From Formosa sp. Hel1_31_208 (lineage in GTDB: Bacteria > Bacteroidota > Bacteroidia > Flavobacteriales > Flavobacteriaceae), in NCBI RefSeq assembly GCF_900104785.1, contig NZ_LT629733.1, positions 2,016,501 through 2,080,500 on the forward strand: a stretch of 64,000 nucleotides of DNA. The letters run 5' to 3'. The notes under the pieces were generated by a model. That model was not told the DNA's origin. It searched no databases and saw only the letters and a list, made by a program, of their open reading frames with translations. The translations under genes and the position numbers were made by a program. Position 1 is the first letter of the stretch. Every line of letters starts with the position of its first letter. Below, one piece after another: positions 34,973-41,939 of this stretch.

Positions 34973-35512
34973 TTATTGGTTTTGAGTAATACTATTGACG
35001 GTCACTTTGCACTGTAATGGAATGTTAGTTCCTATGCGGTCATTATCACCGTAGTATCCGAAAGCTTTTTGCGACGGAAATAGGAAAGTCACAGATTCTC
35101 TTGGTTTCATTAATTTTAAACCTTCTCGCAGTCCGCTAAATAATTCTTCCTGATCCATAGCATAGTTTTGTGTACCGAGTTCCTCTTGTGAATAAATCAC
35201 ATTTCCATTGAGATCTTTAAGGTCATAATTGAAATTAACCAGATCACCAAAGTTGGGAGTAATGCTGTCATTTTCTACTTTCGTGTTGTAATAATACCAA
35301 AACCCGTTTTGTGAGGCGATATAATCGCGCTGCGGATTCTCACTTATAATGGTTTCAATACGTGTGCGCTCTTGCTCATTTAGTTTACGGTTACGCTCAG
35401 CAGATTCTTTAATAAAAGAACCCGATTGTACCGAAATAGGCTGACGCGCTTCAGGTGATTTACAACTGGAAATGAGTAAGAGTAGGATGAGTAGTCGATA
35501 TATAAATTTCAT
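34973..35512 (-). CDS. gldI: Gliding motility lipoprotein GldI (FKBP-type PPIase)
   Basis: The 179-residue lipoprotein has a signal with lipobox LISSCKSPE (Cys near residue 17) and an FKBP-like domain (about 85-179: 'FGDLVNFNYDLKDLNGNVIYSQ', 'LREGLKLMKPRESVTFLFPSQKAFGYYG'). GldI is needed for gliding motility in flavobacteria and assists folding of type IX secretion or gliding proteins in the periplasm. It follows nrnA by 2 bases and precedes the cyclophilin-FKBP lipoprotein, so two folding factors are co-expressed. This order is typical of the family Flavobacteriaceae. Confidence 0.9.
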   Translation of the reverse strand: MKFIYRLLILLLLISSCKSPEARQPISVQSGSFIKESAERNRKLNEQERTRIETIISENPQRDYIASQNGFWYYYNTKVENDSITPNFGDLVNFNYDLKDLNGNVIYSQEELGTQNYAMDQEELFSGLREGLKLMKPRESVTFLFPSQKAFGYYGDNDRIGTNIPLQCKVTVNSITQNQ

Positions 35513-35514
35513 AC

Positions 35515-36531
35515 TTATGCTTTGAGGTCTTCTATATATTGAGGCAATATACTAATAAATTTATCAATGGTGTCTTGTAGGTTCAAATCACTTTTACCTC
35601 CAGCAGCATTGGTGTGACCACCACCACTAAAGTGTGCTCTTGAGAATTCATTCACCGAGAATTCACCCTTACTCCGCAAAGAAATCTTAATAATATCTTC
35701 TTGATGGTTCTCAATAAAAATAGCAGCGAAAATTACACCATGCAGTGATAAGGCATAATTGACCACGCCTTCAGTATCTCCTTTTTTAAAGTTAAAGGTA
35801 TTGAGTTCCTCTTGAGATAGTGTGATGTATGCGGTACGGTATTCTGGAATCACTTTAAGATTACTTAAAGCGCGTCCTAATAATTGTAATCGTTGATAGC
35901 TATTGGTATCGTATATATTGTTATGAATTTCCGAATTGTTTGCCCCTTTATCAATGAGATGTCCAATGATGTTATGTGTGGCACTAGTCGTTGATGGAAA
36001 TCGAAAGGACCCTGTATCGGTCATGATTCCTACATAGAGGCAGGTAGCGATATTCGCATCTATTTTATCAGAATCACCAAGCATATCAATAAAGTTATAC
36101 ACCATTTCACAGGTAGAAGACATACTCACATCCGAATACATATAGGTGGCATAATTATCGGGTTGCTGGTGATGATCAATCATGATTTTAATACCATGAG
36201 CTTCAGTCACGGCAGTTTCCATCTGACCAATACGATTGAGCGCATTAAAATCTAAGGTAAAAAAGATATCAGCATCACGAATAAGCGCATCGCTTTCTAC
36301 TTTTTTTGAATCGTATTTTAAAATACTAGATTCTTCAGGCATCCATTTAAGGAAATCGGGATAATCATTAGGCGCAATAACCGTGGCCGTATGATTCATA
36401 GATTTAAGATAGTGGTACAAACCTAGTGTAGAGCCAATAGCGTCTCCATCTGGATTTTTATGAGGAATAATCACAATGGTCTTAGGAGAACTTAAAAGCC
36501 CTTTTATGCTATTAATATCGTCTTTGTTCAT
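35515..36531 (-). CDS. nrnA: DHH/DHHA1 phosphoesterase, NrnA-type oligoribonuclease/pAp phosphatase
   Basis: The 338-residue protein has the DHH family motifs: PHKNPDGDAIGS (motif I), 'FFTLDFNALNRIG' (Asp), the DHH signature in MIDHHQQPD and 'GIMTDTGSFRFPST'. The C-terminal DHHA1 domain has 'RAHFSGGGHTNAAGG', an RNA-binding GGGH motif. NrnA removes nucleotides from short oligoribonucleotides and dephosphorylates pAp. It heads the unit nrnA-gldI-PPIase and is divergent from ndk. Confidence 0.9.
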   Translation of the reverse strand: MNKDDINSIKGLLSSPKTIVIIPHKNPDGDAIGSTLGLYHYLKSMNHTATVIAPNDYPDFLKWMPEESSILKYDSKKVESDALIRDADIFFTLDFNALNRIGQMETAVTEAHGIKIMIDHHQQPDNYATYMYSDVSMSSTCEMVYNFIDMLGDSDKIDANIATCLYVGIMTDTGSFRFPSTTSATHNIIGHLIDKGANNSEIHNNIYDTNSYQRLQLLGRALSNLKVIPEYRTAYITLSQEELNTFNFKKGDTEGVVNYALSLHGVIFAAIFIENHQEDIIKISLRSKGEFSVNEFSRAHFSGGGHTNAAGGKSDLNLQDTIDKFISILPQYIEDLKA

Positions 36532-36568
36532 AGGTGACGAAGATACGGTTTTTTAATATTCGATTCTA

Positions 36569-36598
36569 TTGTTTTTATTAAGAAATGCATTACTTTTG
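36569..36598 (+). promoter_or_regulatory. Putative promoter for ndk (TTG, 19-base spacer, TACTTTTG)
   Basis: TTG at 36569-36571 and TACTTTTG at 36591-36598 match the Bacteroidota -33/-7 pattern with a 19-base spacer. Transcription would begin about 36605, giving a leader of about 100 bases that contains an inverted repeat. Confidence 0.6.
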
Positions 36599-36603
36599 CA
36601 GCT

Positions 36604-36657
36604 TAAAATTGCGACTATAAAATTTTATACATCATCATTTTGTTGATTGCAATTTTA
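36604..36657 (+). repeat. Inverted repeat in the ndk 5' leader
   Basis: TAAAATTGC (36604-36612) and GCAATTTTA (36649-36657) are perfectly complementary across a 36-base loop in the predicted leader of ndk. It could form a leader hairpin. No U-run follows the second arm, so it is not an obvious terminator. Confidence 0.55.
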
Positions 36658-36706
36658 TGAGGTCCCACTTAATAACATTAAAAGAACGAATAAAATAAAA
36701 AAACAA

Positions 36707-37126
36707 ATGGCAACAAATAGAACGTTTACCATGTTAAAGCCCGATTCTGTTGAAAAAGGGAATATTGGTGCAATATTAGAAAAGATTACAGCTTCAGGTT
36801 TTAGAATCGTAGCTATGAAATTAACACAAATGACAACTACTGATGCTCAAGCATTTTACGCAGTTCACAATGAAAGACCGTTCTTTGGTGAGTTAGTAGA
36901 ATACATGACTCGCGGACCAATTGTAGCGGCGATTTTGGAAAAAGACAATGCTGTTGAAGATTTCAGAACTTTGATTGGAGCAACGAATCCAGCAGAAGCA
37001 GCAGAAGGAACGATTAGAAAATTGTATGCAGCGTCTATAGGAGAAAATGCAGTGCACGGAAGTGATAGTGATGAGAATGCAGCTATTGAAGGTGCTTTTC
37101 ATTTCTCAGGAAGAGAGATGTTTTAA
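36707..37126 (+). CDS. ndk: Nucleoside diphosphate kinase Ndk
   Basis: The 139-residue enzyme transfers gamma-phosphate between NTPs and NDPs through a phospho-histidine. His117 lies in [12 protein letters not shown]. '[17 protein letters not shown]' and '[18 protein letters not shown]' are conserved. The reading frame is open for 20 more codons upstream, but the ATG at 36707 matches the family start, so I place the start there. It is followed directly by a strong terminator, so it is monocistronic. Confidence 0.96.
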   Translation: MATNRTFTMLKPDSVEKGNIGAILEKITASGFRIVAMKLTQMTTTDAQAFYAVHNERPFFGELVEYMTRGPIVAAILEKDNAVEDFRTLIGATNPAEAAEGTIRKLYAASIGENAVHGSDSDENAAIEGAFHFSGREMF

Positions 37127-37148
37127 GGCACTTAAGACAATATAAATT

Positions 37149-37179
37149 TAAAGCGTAACCCTAGGTTGCGCTTTTTTTA
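37149..37179. terminator. Intrinsic terminator after ndk
   Basis: AAAGCGtAACC / GGTTgCGCTTT with a 3-base loop (cta) and a T-run, between ndk and the convergent DJ-1/PfpI gene. One G-T wobble lies in the stem. Confidence 0.85.
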
Positions 37180-37189
37180 TGCCGTTATA

Positions 37190-37876
37190 TCAGTCCAGAA
37201 ACTTTACAGCAGCTGCTTCAGGAATAGAACTCTTCACAGGAGGATCAGGATAATATTGCATGGTTTGCTGAATGGCAACAGCACTGGAGGTTCCTGCAAT
37301 TAACTCAACTAAATATAAGGCTTCATCCAATCCAGACGAAATACCACCTCCAGTGATGCGATTGCCACTTTTTACATATCTCGGATGTCCCGCAACGACG
37401 GTCACTTTTGGAAACTTCTTAAAACAATTCACAAAAGCCCAATGGGTTGTGATGTTGTGTCCATCTAACAAACCTGTATTTGCAAGCAGGATAGCACCTT
37501 CGCAGACTGAACACACCCAGTCGGCATTCGCACCTGTGCGTTTAACATAAGCTGTAAAAAGGGAGTATTCATCATTTAGAATAATAGCCAGAGCCTCTGG
37601 TCGTCCACCAGGCACCCATATCAAATTAGGATGTTGAACGTCTTTATCTTGAAAGCCTGCATCCATAGCTATTTCAACACCATTATTGGTTACAAAGGTC
37701 TTTTTTTGGTCATCACCAATATAGAGTACTCGTACACACCTATTAAACGATGTGTCTGATTCGAGCCAACCAAATATTTCACGAGGTGCGGCTATATCCA
37801 TGAGATCTACACCATCATATACAGGAATGACAATGAGATAGGGTTCTAAATTTGTTTGGGTTGTACGTGTATCCAT
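37190..37876 (-). CDS. DJ-1/PfpI family protein
   Basis: The 228-residue single-domain protein of the class I amidotransferase-like fold has the nucleophile elbow VCSVCEGAIL (Cys125) followed by 'ANTGLLDGHNITTHWAF', the arrangement seen in isonitrile hydratases and in the N-terminal domain of GATase1-like AraC regulators. The Glu upstream on the first strand is in 'MDIAAPREIFGW' (about 26-37). It has no DNA-binding domain, so it is probably an enzyme or chaperone. The substrate cannot be told. It is monocistronic and converges on ndk. Confidence 0.85.
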   Translation of the reverse strand: MDTRTTQTNLEPYLIVIPVYDGVDLMDIAAPREIFGWLESDTSFNRCVRVLYIGDDQKKTFVTNNGVEIAMDAGFQDKDVQHPNLIWVPGGRPEALAIILNDEYSLFTAYVKRTGANADWVCSVCEGAILLANTGLLDGHNITTHWAFVNCFKKFPKVTVVAGHPRYVKSGNRITGGGISSGLDEALYLVELIAGTSSAVAIQQTMQYYPDPPVKSSIPEAAAVKFLD

Positions 37877-38120
37877 ATGGACAATGTACAGGTTTTAAGC
37901 ACGATAGACATGCGTATAAATACGGGTATTTGAAGATGCGTATAGAATATTCCCAGTAGAATAGACCCTATACACTAATGATAGGCGTTGTTGTGCTGTT
38001 TGTGATACAAATTTTTACTTATGCTTAAGTTTTTAACTTAATCACTATTGAATTATATCTGTTTTGAATAATATTATAAATTTTTCGTAACTTTTATTCC
38101 GTTAACAATCCAATAATACA

Positions 38121-38540
38121 ATGACATCAATAAAAACAATTGTAATGATCCTAATCTTTTGTTTAGGGTTTTTACATAATGCTATCGGACAAACACTAAC
38201 TCAGGAAAAACCTCAAACAGCTCAAGAGCTTTATGATTTTCATATCAGTAAAAAGAAAGCAAATAAGACAGCAGGATGGATTGTTTTAGGCGGAGGTGTT
38301 GCTATGATTGTAGGAGGATTAGGAATTAATATGAGTGGAGGTCTATTGGACAATGATGGTAATCAAGATAAAGGCATTTGGTTATCCTATTTGGGAGCTG
38401 CGACGACTGCTGTAAGTATTCCATTATTTATTGCAAGTGGTAAACACAATAGAAAGGCCAAAATAGAATTGCAAAATGGAGCTATTGGATTTAATAAGCC
38501 CATTAATTATTCTGGTATTTCTATAATATTTTCGTTTTAA
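38121..38540 (+). CDS. Small secreted/membrane protein of unknown function
   Basis: The 139-residue protein has a signal peptide (MTSIKTIVMILIFCLGFLHNAIGQ). A mature helix 'TAQELYDFHISKKKANKTAG' follows, then two hydrophobic stretches (about 53-73 'GWIVLGGGVAMIVGGLGIN' and 88-105 'GIWLSYLGAATTAVSIPLF'). It ends in aromatic 'ISIIFSF'. I recognise no enzyme; the layout is common among small flavobacterial inner-membrane proteins. It is flanked by two intergenic gaps of over 100 bases and seems to stand alone. Confidence 0.7.
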   Translation: MTSIKTIVMILIFCLGFLHNAIGQTLTQEKPQTAQELYDFHISKKKANKTAGWIVLGGGVAMIVGGLGINMSGGLLDNDGNQDKGIWLSYLGAATTAVSIPLFIASGKHNRKAKIELQNGAIGFNKPINYSGISIIFSF

Positions 38541-38631
38541 GCGATAAATAGCCTATTCGATACTTCCTACAATTATTTAAATGTAAACGAAAATAGAAGT
38601 TAAGAATTAAAAGTAGCCTTTGGGCCTTAAC

Positions 38632-38648
38632 TGCTATGTTTTATAGCA
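38632..38648. terminator. Weak hairpin between convergent genes
   Basis: TGCTAT / ATAGCA with a 5-base loop follows a second imperfect inverted repeat (AGTTAAG at 38598-38604, CTTAACT at 38626-38632). It sits between the convergent genes ending at 38540 and 38666. It lacks a full U-run, so termination is only possible. Confidence 0.35.
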
Positions 38649-38665
38649 TTTATCTTATATATCCT

Positions 38666-39397
38666 TTATTCTTTTATAAACTTAACGGTCTGAGTATTTG
38701 CTAATTTTAAGAAATAAAGTCCGTTTGAAAAATTTCTAATATCAATATTTTCATTATTCGAGATGCTTCCAGCATTTACCACTGACCCTAAAACATTGTA
38801 GATGGTATAATTTGTAGTTTGTATTAATCCAGAAATCATAATAAAGTCTTTTGTTGGATTAGGATATACGGTAATAGCATCAAAATCAAACTCTTCAACA
38901 CCCAAAGCACTTGTGGTTACAGTAACGTCAGCACCATAAAAACATTGAGCTCCAGCAGCAGAATTACTTGTTGTTACAGATAGTGTATTGTTACCACCAA
39001 TGACGTATGCAGCAATGATAGCTGGTGTTATGGTCACCGTAAGGTTTATTGTAATATTTGCATTTGCACTAATAGCTTCGCAAGAACATCCAGTTCCAGT
39101 GGAGTTACCAGTAATTACAGAAACACCATTCAGAAAGATTTCGAAATCCCCGTCACAGGCATCATAGATGACTAAAGACATCGTTGAAAGTTCCATTCCA
39201 GCAGTATTGGTATCCATAAAGGTTCCAAAGTCCATTGCGGGATCACCATCAAAAGAACAATTAAATGTAGCATCAATTCCTGGATTCGGACAGGTATTAA
39301 ATCCAGATGTATCGAGATTATACGTTTGTGCTTGAGACAGCATTGATGAAAGGATCAAAAACGTAAACATTGATTTTAAAACGTAAATTTGTTTCAT
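38666..39397 (-). CDS. Secreted protein with type IX secretion (Por) sorting domain
   Basis: The 243-residue protein has a signal peptide (hydrophobic 9-23, cleaved near SQAQT) and a Cys-containing beta-rich body (Cys at about 36, 46 and further 'CSCEA', 'CFYGA'). A T9SS type A sorting tail follows: 'ITVYPNPTKDFIMISGL' then 'YNVLGSVVNAGSISNNENIDIRNFSNGLYFLKL' and 'VKFIKE'. The tail directs it through the type IX system to the surface or medium. The body carries no enzyme motif and may be a lectin-like or adhesive module. T9SS is the gliding machinery served by GldI. Confidence 0.85.
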   Translation of the reverse strand: MKQIYVLKSMFTFLILSSMLSQAQTYNLDTSGFNTCPNPGIDATFNCSFDGDPAMDFGTFMDTNTAGMELSTMSLVIYDACDGDFEIFLNGVSVITGNSTGTGCSCEAISANANITINLTVTITPAIIAAYVIGGNNTLSVTTSNSAAGAQCFYGADVTVTTSALGVEEFDFDAITVYPNPTKDFIMISGLIQTTNYTIYNVLGSVVNAGSISNNENIDIRNFSNGLYFLKLANTQTVKFIKE

Positions 39398-39579
39398 AGC
39401 TTTAAAGATTTAATGATTTATATCTGGTTTTAATAGTTGTTTTCTAGGTATTAGTCTTTTCTAAAGTAATGAAAAAAAACGAAACAGAAGCTCATATCCA
39501 ACATGAAATCAATGCTTTATGTTCTTATTTAGAGTTTTATGAGAAGGAGAGGCCCTAATAAAAATGATATGAGATACGA

Positions 39580-40125
39580 TTATTTTATGCTAAAGCTGTT
39601 TTCAATCGTATCAAAACCTTCTGCATTTTTAGTAGTGTCTTCTAGTGCGCCTTGTCTTATAATAACAAAGGATTGGTTTTTAGCTTCAAAGGCATAAATA
39701 GTGCCTTTATGCTTGATGCCCATCGTACTCAATTTAAAACCTATAGAGCGTGCATCAAGATTGCCAAATTGACTGTCTACAATAGACTCAAAAGTAAGGG
39801 TTTCAACGAAGCTATTATTTTGCAGTTCTTCCATATTGACTTTAATCACATCATCTAATTCCACAAGGTATTCAAATACAACCAAAGTAAATAAGCCACT
39901 TGAATCGAAGCCGTTTTTTTCAACCGACACAAAGTGTACACCTTCATCAATAGGTTCGTCATCGGTAATGTTCCAGTCTTTTGGATAATCGAAGGTATAA
40001 CCCTTACCTTCAAAACGGTTCTCAAGGGTTTCACTAGTTGTACTTTCAGACTTTGACTTGCTGTTGTTTTTACAAGCGGTGAGTGCACAAATAATAAAGG
40101 ATGCTATGACAATGTGTTTTTTCAT
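39580..40125 (-). CDS. PsbP/Mog1-like lipoprotein
   Basis: The 181-residue lipoprotein starts at the ATG at 40125 (MKKHIVIASFIICALTACKNN), giving a clean lipobox; an upstream in-frame ATG at 40158 adds 11 residues without signal character. The mature body has 'EGKGYTFDYPKDWNITDDEPIDEGVHF', 'FVETLTFESIVDSQFGNLDARSIGF' and 'DTIENSFSIK', typical of the PsbP-like/Mog1 alpha-beta fold. Function is unknown. It probably sits in a membrane facing the periplasm. Alone on its strand here. Confidence 0.75.
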   Translation of the reverse strand: MKKHIVIASFIICALTACKNNSKSKSESTTSETLENRFEGKGYTFDYPKDWNITDDEPIDEGVHFVSVEKNGFDSSGLFTLVVFEYLVELDDVIKVNMEELQNNSFVETLTFESIVDSQFGNLDARSIGFKLSTMGIKHKGTIYAFEAKNQSFVIIRQGALEDTTKNAEGFDTIENSFSIK

Positions 40126-40347
40126 GGTTAGATGCTGTTTAAGCTTGGAGTAAGCCATAGTTTATATTTTTTTTATTCTCGAAACTCTATTTAATCTTTT
40201 TATAATAATCACAGGAGAGTTTACACCATGTGTAAAGCGAAAGTATAAAAAAAATGAAATAAATTCCTATCTGGATACTTTTATTGGCTTGGTCTGAATT
40301 AGTAAAAAAAATGATTCGGGCTACAAATTGAAGATAGGAAGTTCTCA

Positions 40348-40379
40348 TTGAGTTGTTATAAGACTTAATTATATCTTTG
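40348..40379 (+). promoter_or_regulatory. Putative promoter for the methyltransferase gene (TTG, 21-base spacer, TATCTTTG)
   Basis: TTG at 40348-40350 and TATCTTTG at 40372-40379 fit the -33/-7 pattern. The TTG at 40353-40355 is a second option with a 16-base spacer. Confidence 0.5.
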
Positions 40380-40396
40380 TCATTTCAAATGAAACT

Positions 40397-41059
40397 ATGA
40401 AAAGCAAGCAACAAAAAACACCGTGGCCTACCAAAGCGGCGATGACTCAGGTCTATGAGCAAGCGTTATGGGGCAGTCATATTTCTGGTTTTTATTCAGG
40501 AGACGGCTCACATCATCCCGAACTTGTAGATCCGTATGTAGGGACTGTTTCTTCATTTTTAACCTCATTTGACACACCCTTAACAGTTTGCGATTTGGGC
40601 TGTGGTGATTTTAATGTCGGACAGCAATTGGTAAAGTATGCAAAGTGCTATGTTGCGGTAGATATTGTATCAGAGCTCATAGCGTATAATAGCAACCACT
40701 TTAAAGCTGATCATTTAGAATTCCATTGTTTGGATCTTGTCGCAGACGACTTGCCTTCTGGTAATTGTGCGCTTTTACGACAGGTCTTGCAACACCTCTC
40801 GAATGCTGAAATACACCGCATTCTACCCAAATTAAGTCAGTATAACTATGTGATTTTAACCGAGCACGTTCCTTATGGTGATTTCGAACCTAATACAGAC
40901 CTGATTTCTGGGCAAGGCACAAGACTAAAGCAGGGTAGTGGCTTAGAGCTCATGGCGGCTCCATTTCATTTGAAAGTTAGATATACCAAACAGCTTTTAT
41001 CTGTAAAATCAACCGATGGTAAAGGTATTATTGTGACGACACTTTATAAGTTTGTATAG
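40397..41059 (+). CDS. Class I SAM-dependent methyltransferase
   Basis: The 220-residue protein has the SAM-binding motif LTVCDLGCGDFNVG at about 68-81, then 'CYVAVDIVSELIAYN' (motif II Asp), 'LEFHCLDLVADDLPSGNCALL' and 'LQHLSNAEIHRILPKLSQYNYVILTEH' (motif post I-IV). The first 35 residues include 'QVYEQALWGSHISGFYSGDGSHHPE', which resembles an acceptor-binding lid. The substrate is unknown. It is alone on the plus strand. Confidence 0.82.
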   Translation: MKSKQQKTPWPTKAAMTQVYEQALWGSHISGFYSGDGSHHPELVDPYVGTVSSFLTSFDTPLTVCDLGCGDFNVGQQLVKYAKCYVAVDIVSELIAYNSNHFKADHLEFHCLDLVADDLPSGNCALLRQVLQHLSNAEIHRILPKLSQYNYVILTEHVPYGDFEPNTDLISGQGTRLKQGSGLELMAAPFHLKVRYTKQLLSVKSTDGKGIIVTTLYKFV

Positions 41060-41141
41060 CCATTCCATTGACAACGTGTGCTGTGGTGCTTGGTGTTGTT
41101 AGTTTTTTTACTCTGAGGACTTCTACAGAGCATTACTTTTT

Positions 41142-41513
41142 TTATCCCTTTCTCAATATTTTCTCCATTTTACGACCTTTCGCTAATTCATCAACCAACT
41201 TATCTAAATATCTACATTGTCTGTACAATTCAAATTCATCCGCAATGTCTTCAATGCGATACCCACAAATAACGCCTTTAATCAAGTGCGCATTGGGATG
41301 TATTTTTGCTTTTTGATAAAATGTTTTAAAGGTGACTTTCTCTTCAATAAGTGCTTGTAATGTATCTTCATCAAAACTAGTTAGCCATTCTATGACTTGG
41401 TGAAGTTCTTCTTTTGTTCTTCCATTCTTCACCAGTCTATTGACATAATGTGGATAAACAGAAGCAAAAATCATATTCGCAATTTTTTCATTTTTTTCAG
41501 ATGTAACTTTCAT
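41142..41513 (-). CDS. DUF2200 family protein
   Basis: The 123-residue protein matches the DUF2200 family (NMIFASVYPHYVNRLVKNGRTKEELHQVIEWL and 'HLIKGVICGYRIEDI'). It is small, Lys-rich and soluble, with 'YLDKLVDELAKGRKMEKILRKG' at the end. Its function is not known; the family occurs widely as a single-domain cytoplasmic protein. The AT-rich 62-base gap upstream may hold its promoter. The gene ends 82 bases from the convergent methyltransferase gene. Confidence 0.85.
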   Translation of the reverse strand: MKVTSEKNEKIANMIFASVYPHYVNRLVKNGRTKEELHQVIEWLTSFDEDTLQALIEEKVTFKTFYQKAKIHPNAHLIKGVICGYRIEDIADEFELYRQCRYLDKLVDELAKGRKMEKILRKG

Positions 41514-41575
41514 CTCTTGGTTTTTTATGTGTTACTCACGTCGTCGTGATTACTAATTCGTATTCCTACTATTTT

Positions 41576-41938
41576 TCAACTCTTATTAACAAGCAAACTA
41601 CATTGTTTCCCTAAAAGAGCTGCCACACCTGCGGCTAAACCACCAATAAGGCCAGTAACGGTAATGAGCGTGTATTCGCTGCCGCCTAATGGTAAGAGAT
41701 TAGCAATTTTACGGGATAGGGTGAAATCGTTTTGTGAGGCACCTATATAAGCATAGAGCGTCCAAAAGACAAAGATAGCTGAGAAAGGCACTAAGAAAAC
41801 AGCAAAATTCTTTAAACTAAAAAATAAGCTGGATACAAAACCAGCCACCATGACGGACCACCATGGTAAAAACTGTGATAAGATTAAAGCTATACAAATG
41901 GTTACCGCGAAATTTATAATTTGATCTTTACGTTTCAT
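41576..41938 (-). CDS. Small membrane protein of unknown function
   Basis: The 120-residue protein has four hydrophobic helices (about 7-24, 27-42, 45-66 and 90-110), and the last is Gly/Ala-rich (ITVTGLIGGLAAGVAALLG). It starts one base after the penicillin acylase stop, so it depends on the same transcript and may be translationally coupled. No family could be named. It sits in the inner membrane by its composition; role unknown. Confidence 0.7.
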   Translation of the reverse strand: MKRKDQIINFAVTICIALILSQFLPWWSVMVAGFVSSLFFSLKNFAVFLVPFSAIFVFWTLYAYIGASQNDFTLSRKIANLLPLGGSEYTLITVTGLIGGLAAGVAALLGKQCSLLVNKS

Positions 41939-41939
41939 T

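Noticed and set aside
41068..41316. Plus-strand open frame of 82 codons after the methyltransferase gene
   Set aside because: It runs antisense into the DUF2200 gene, which has clear family signature.
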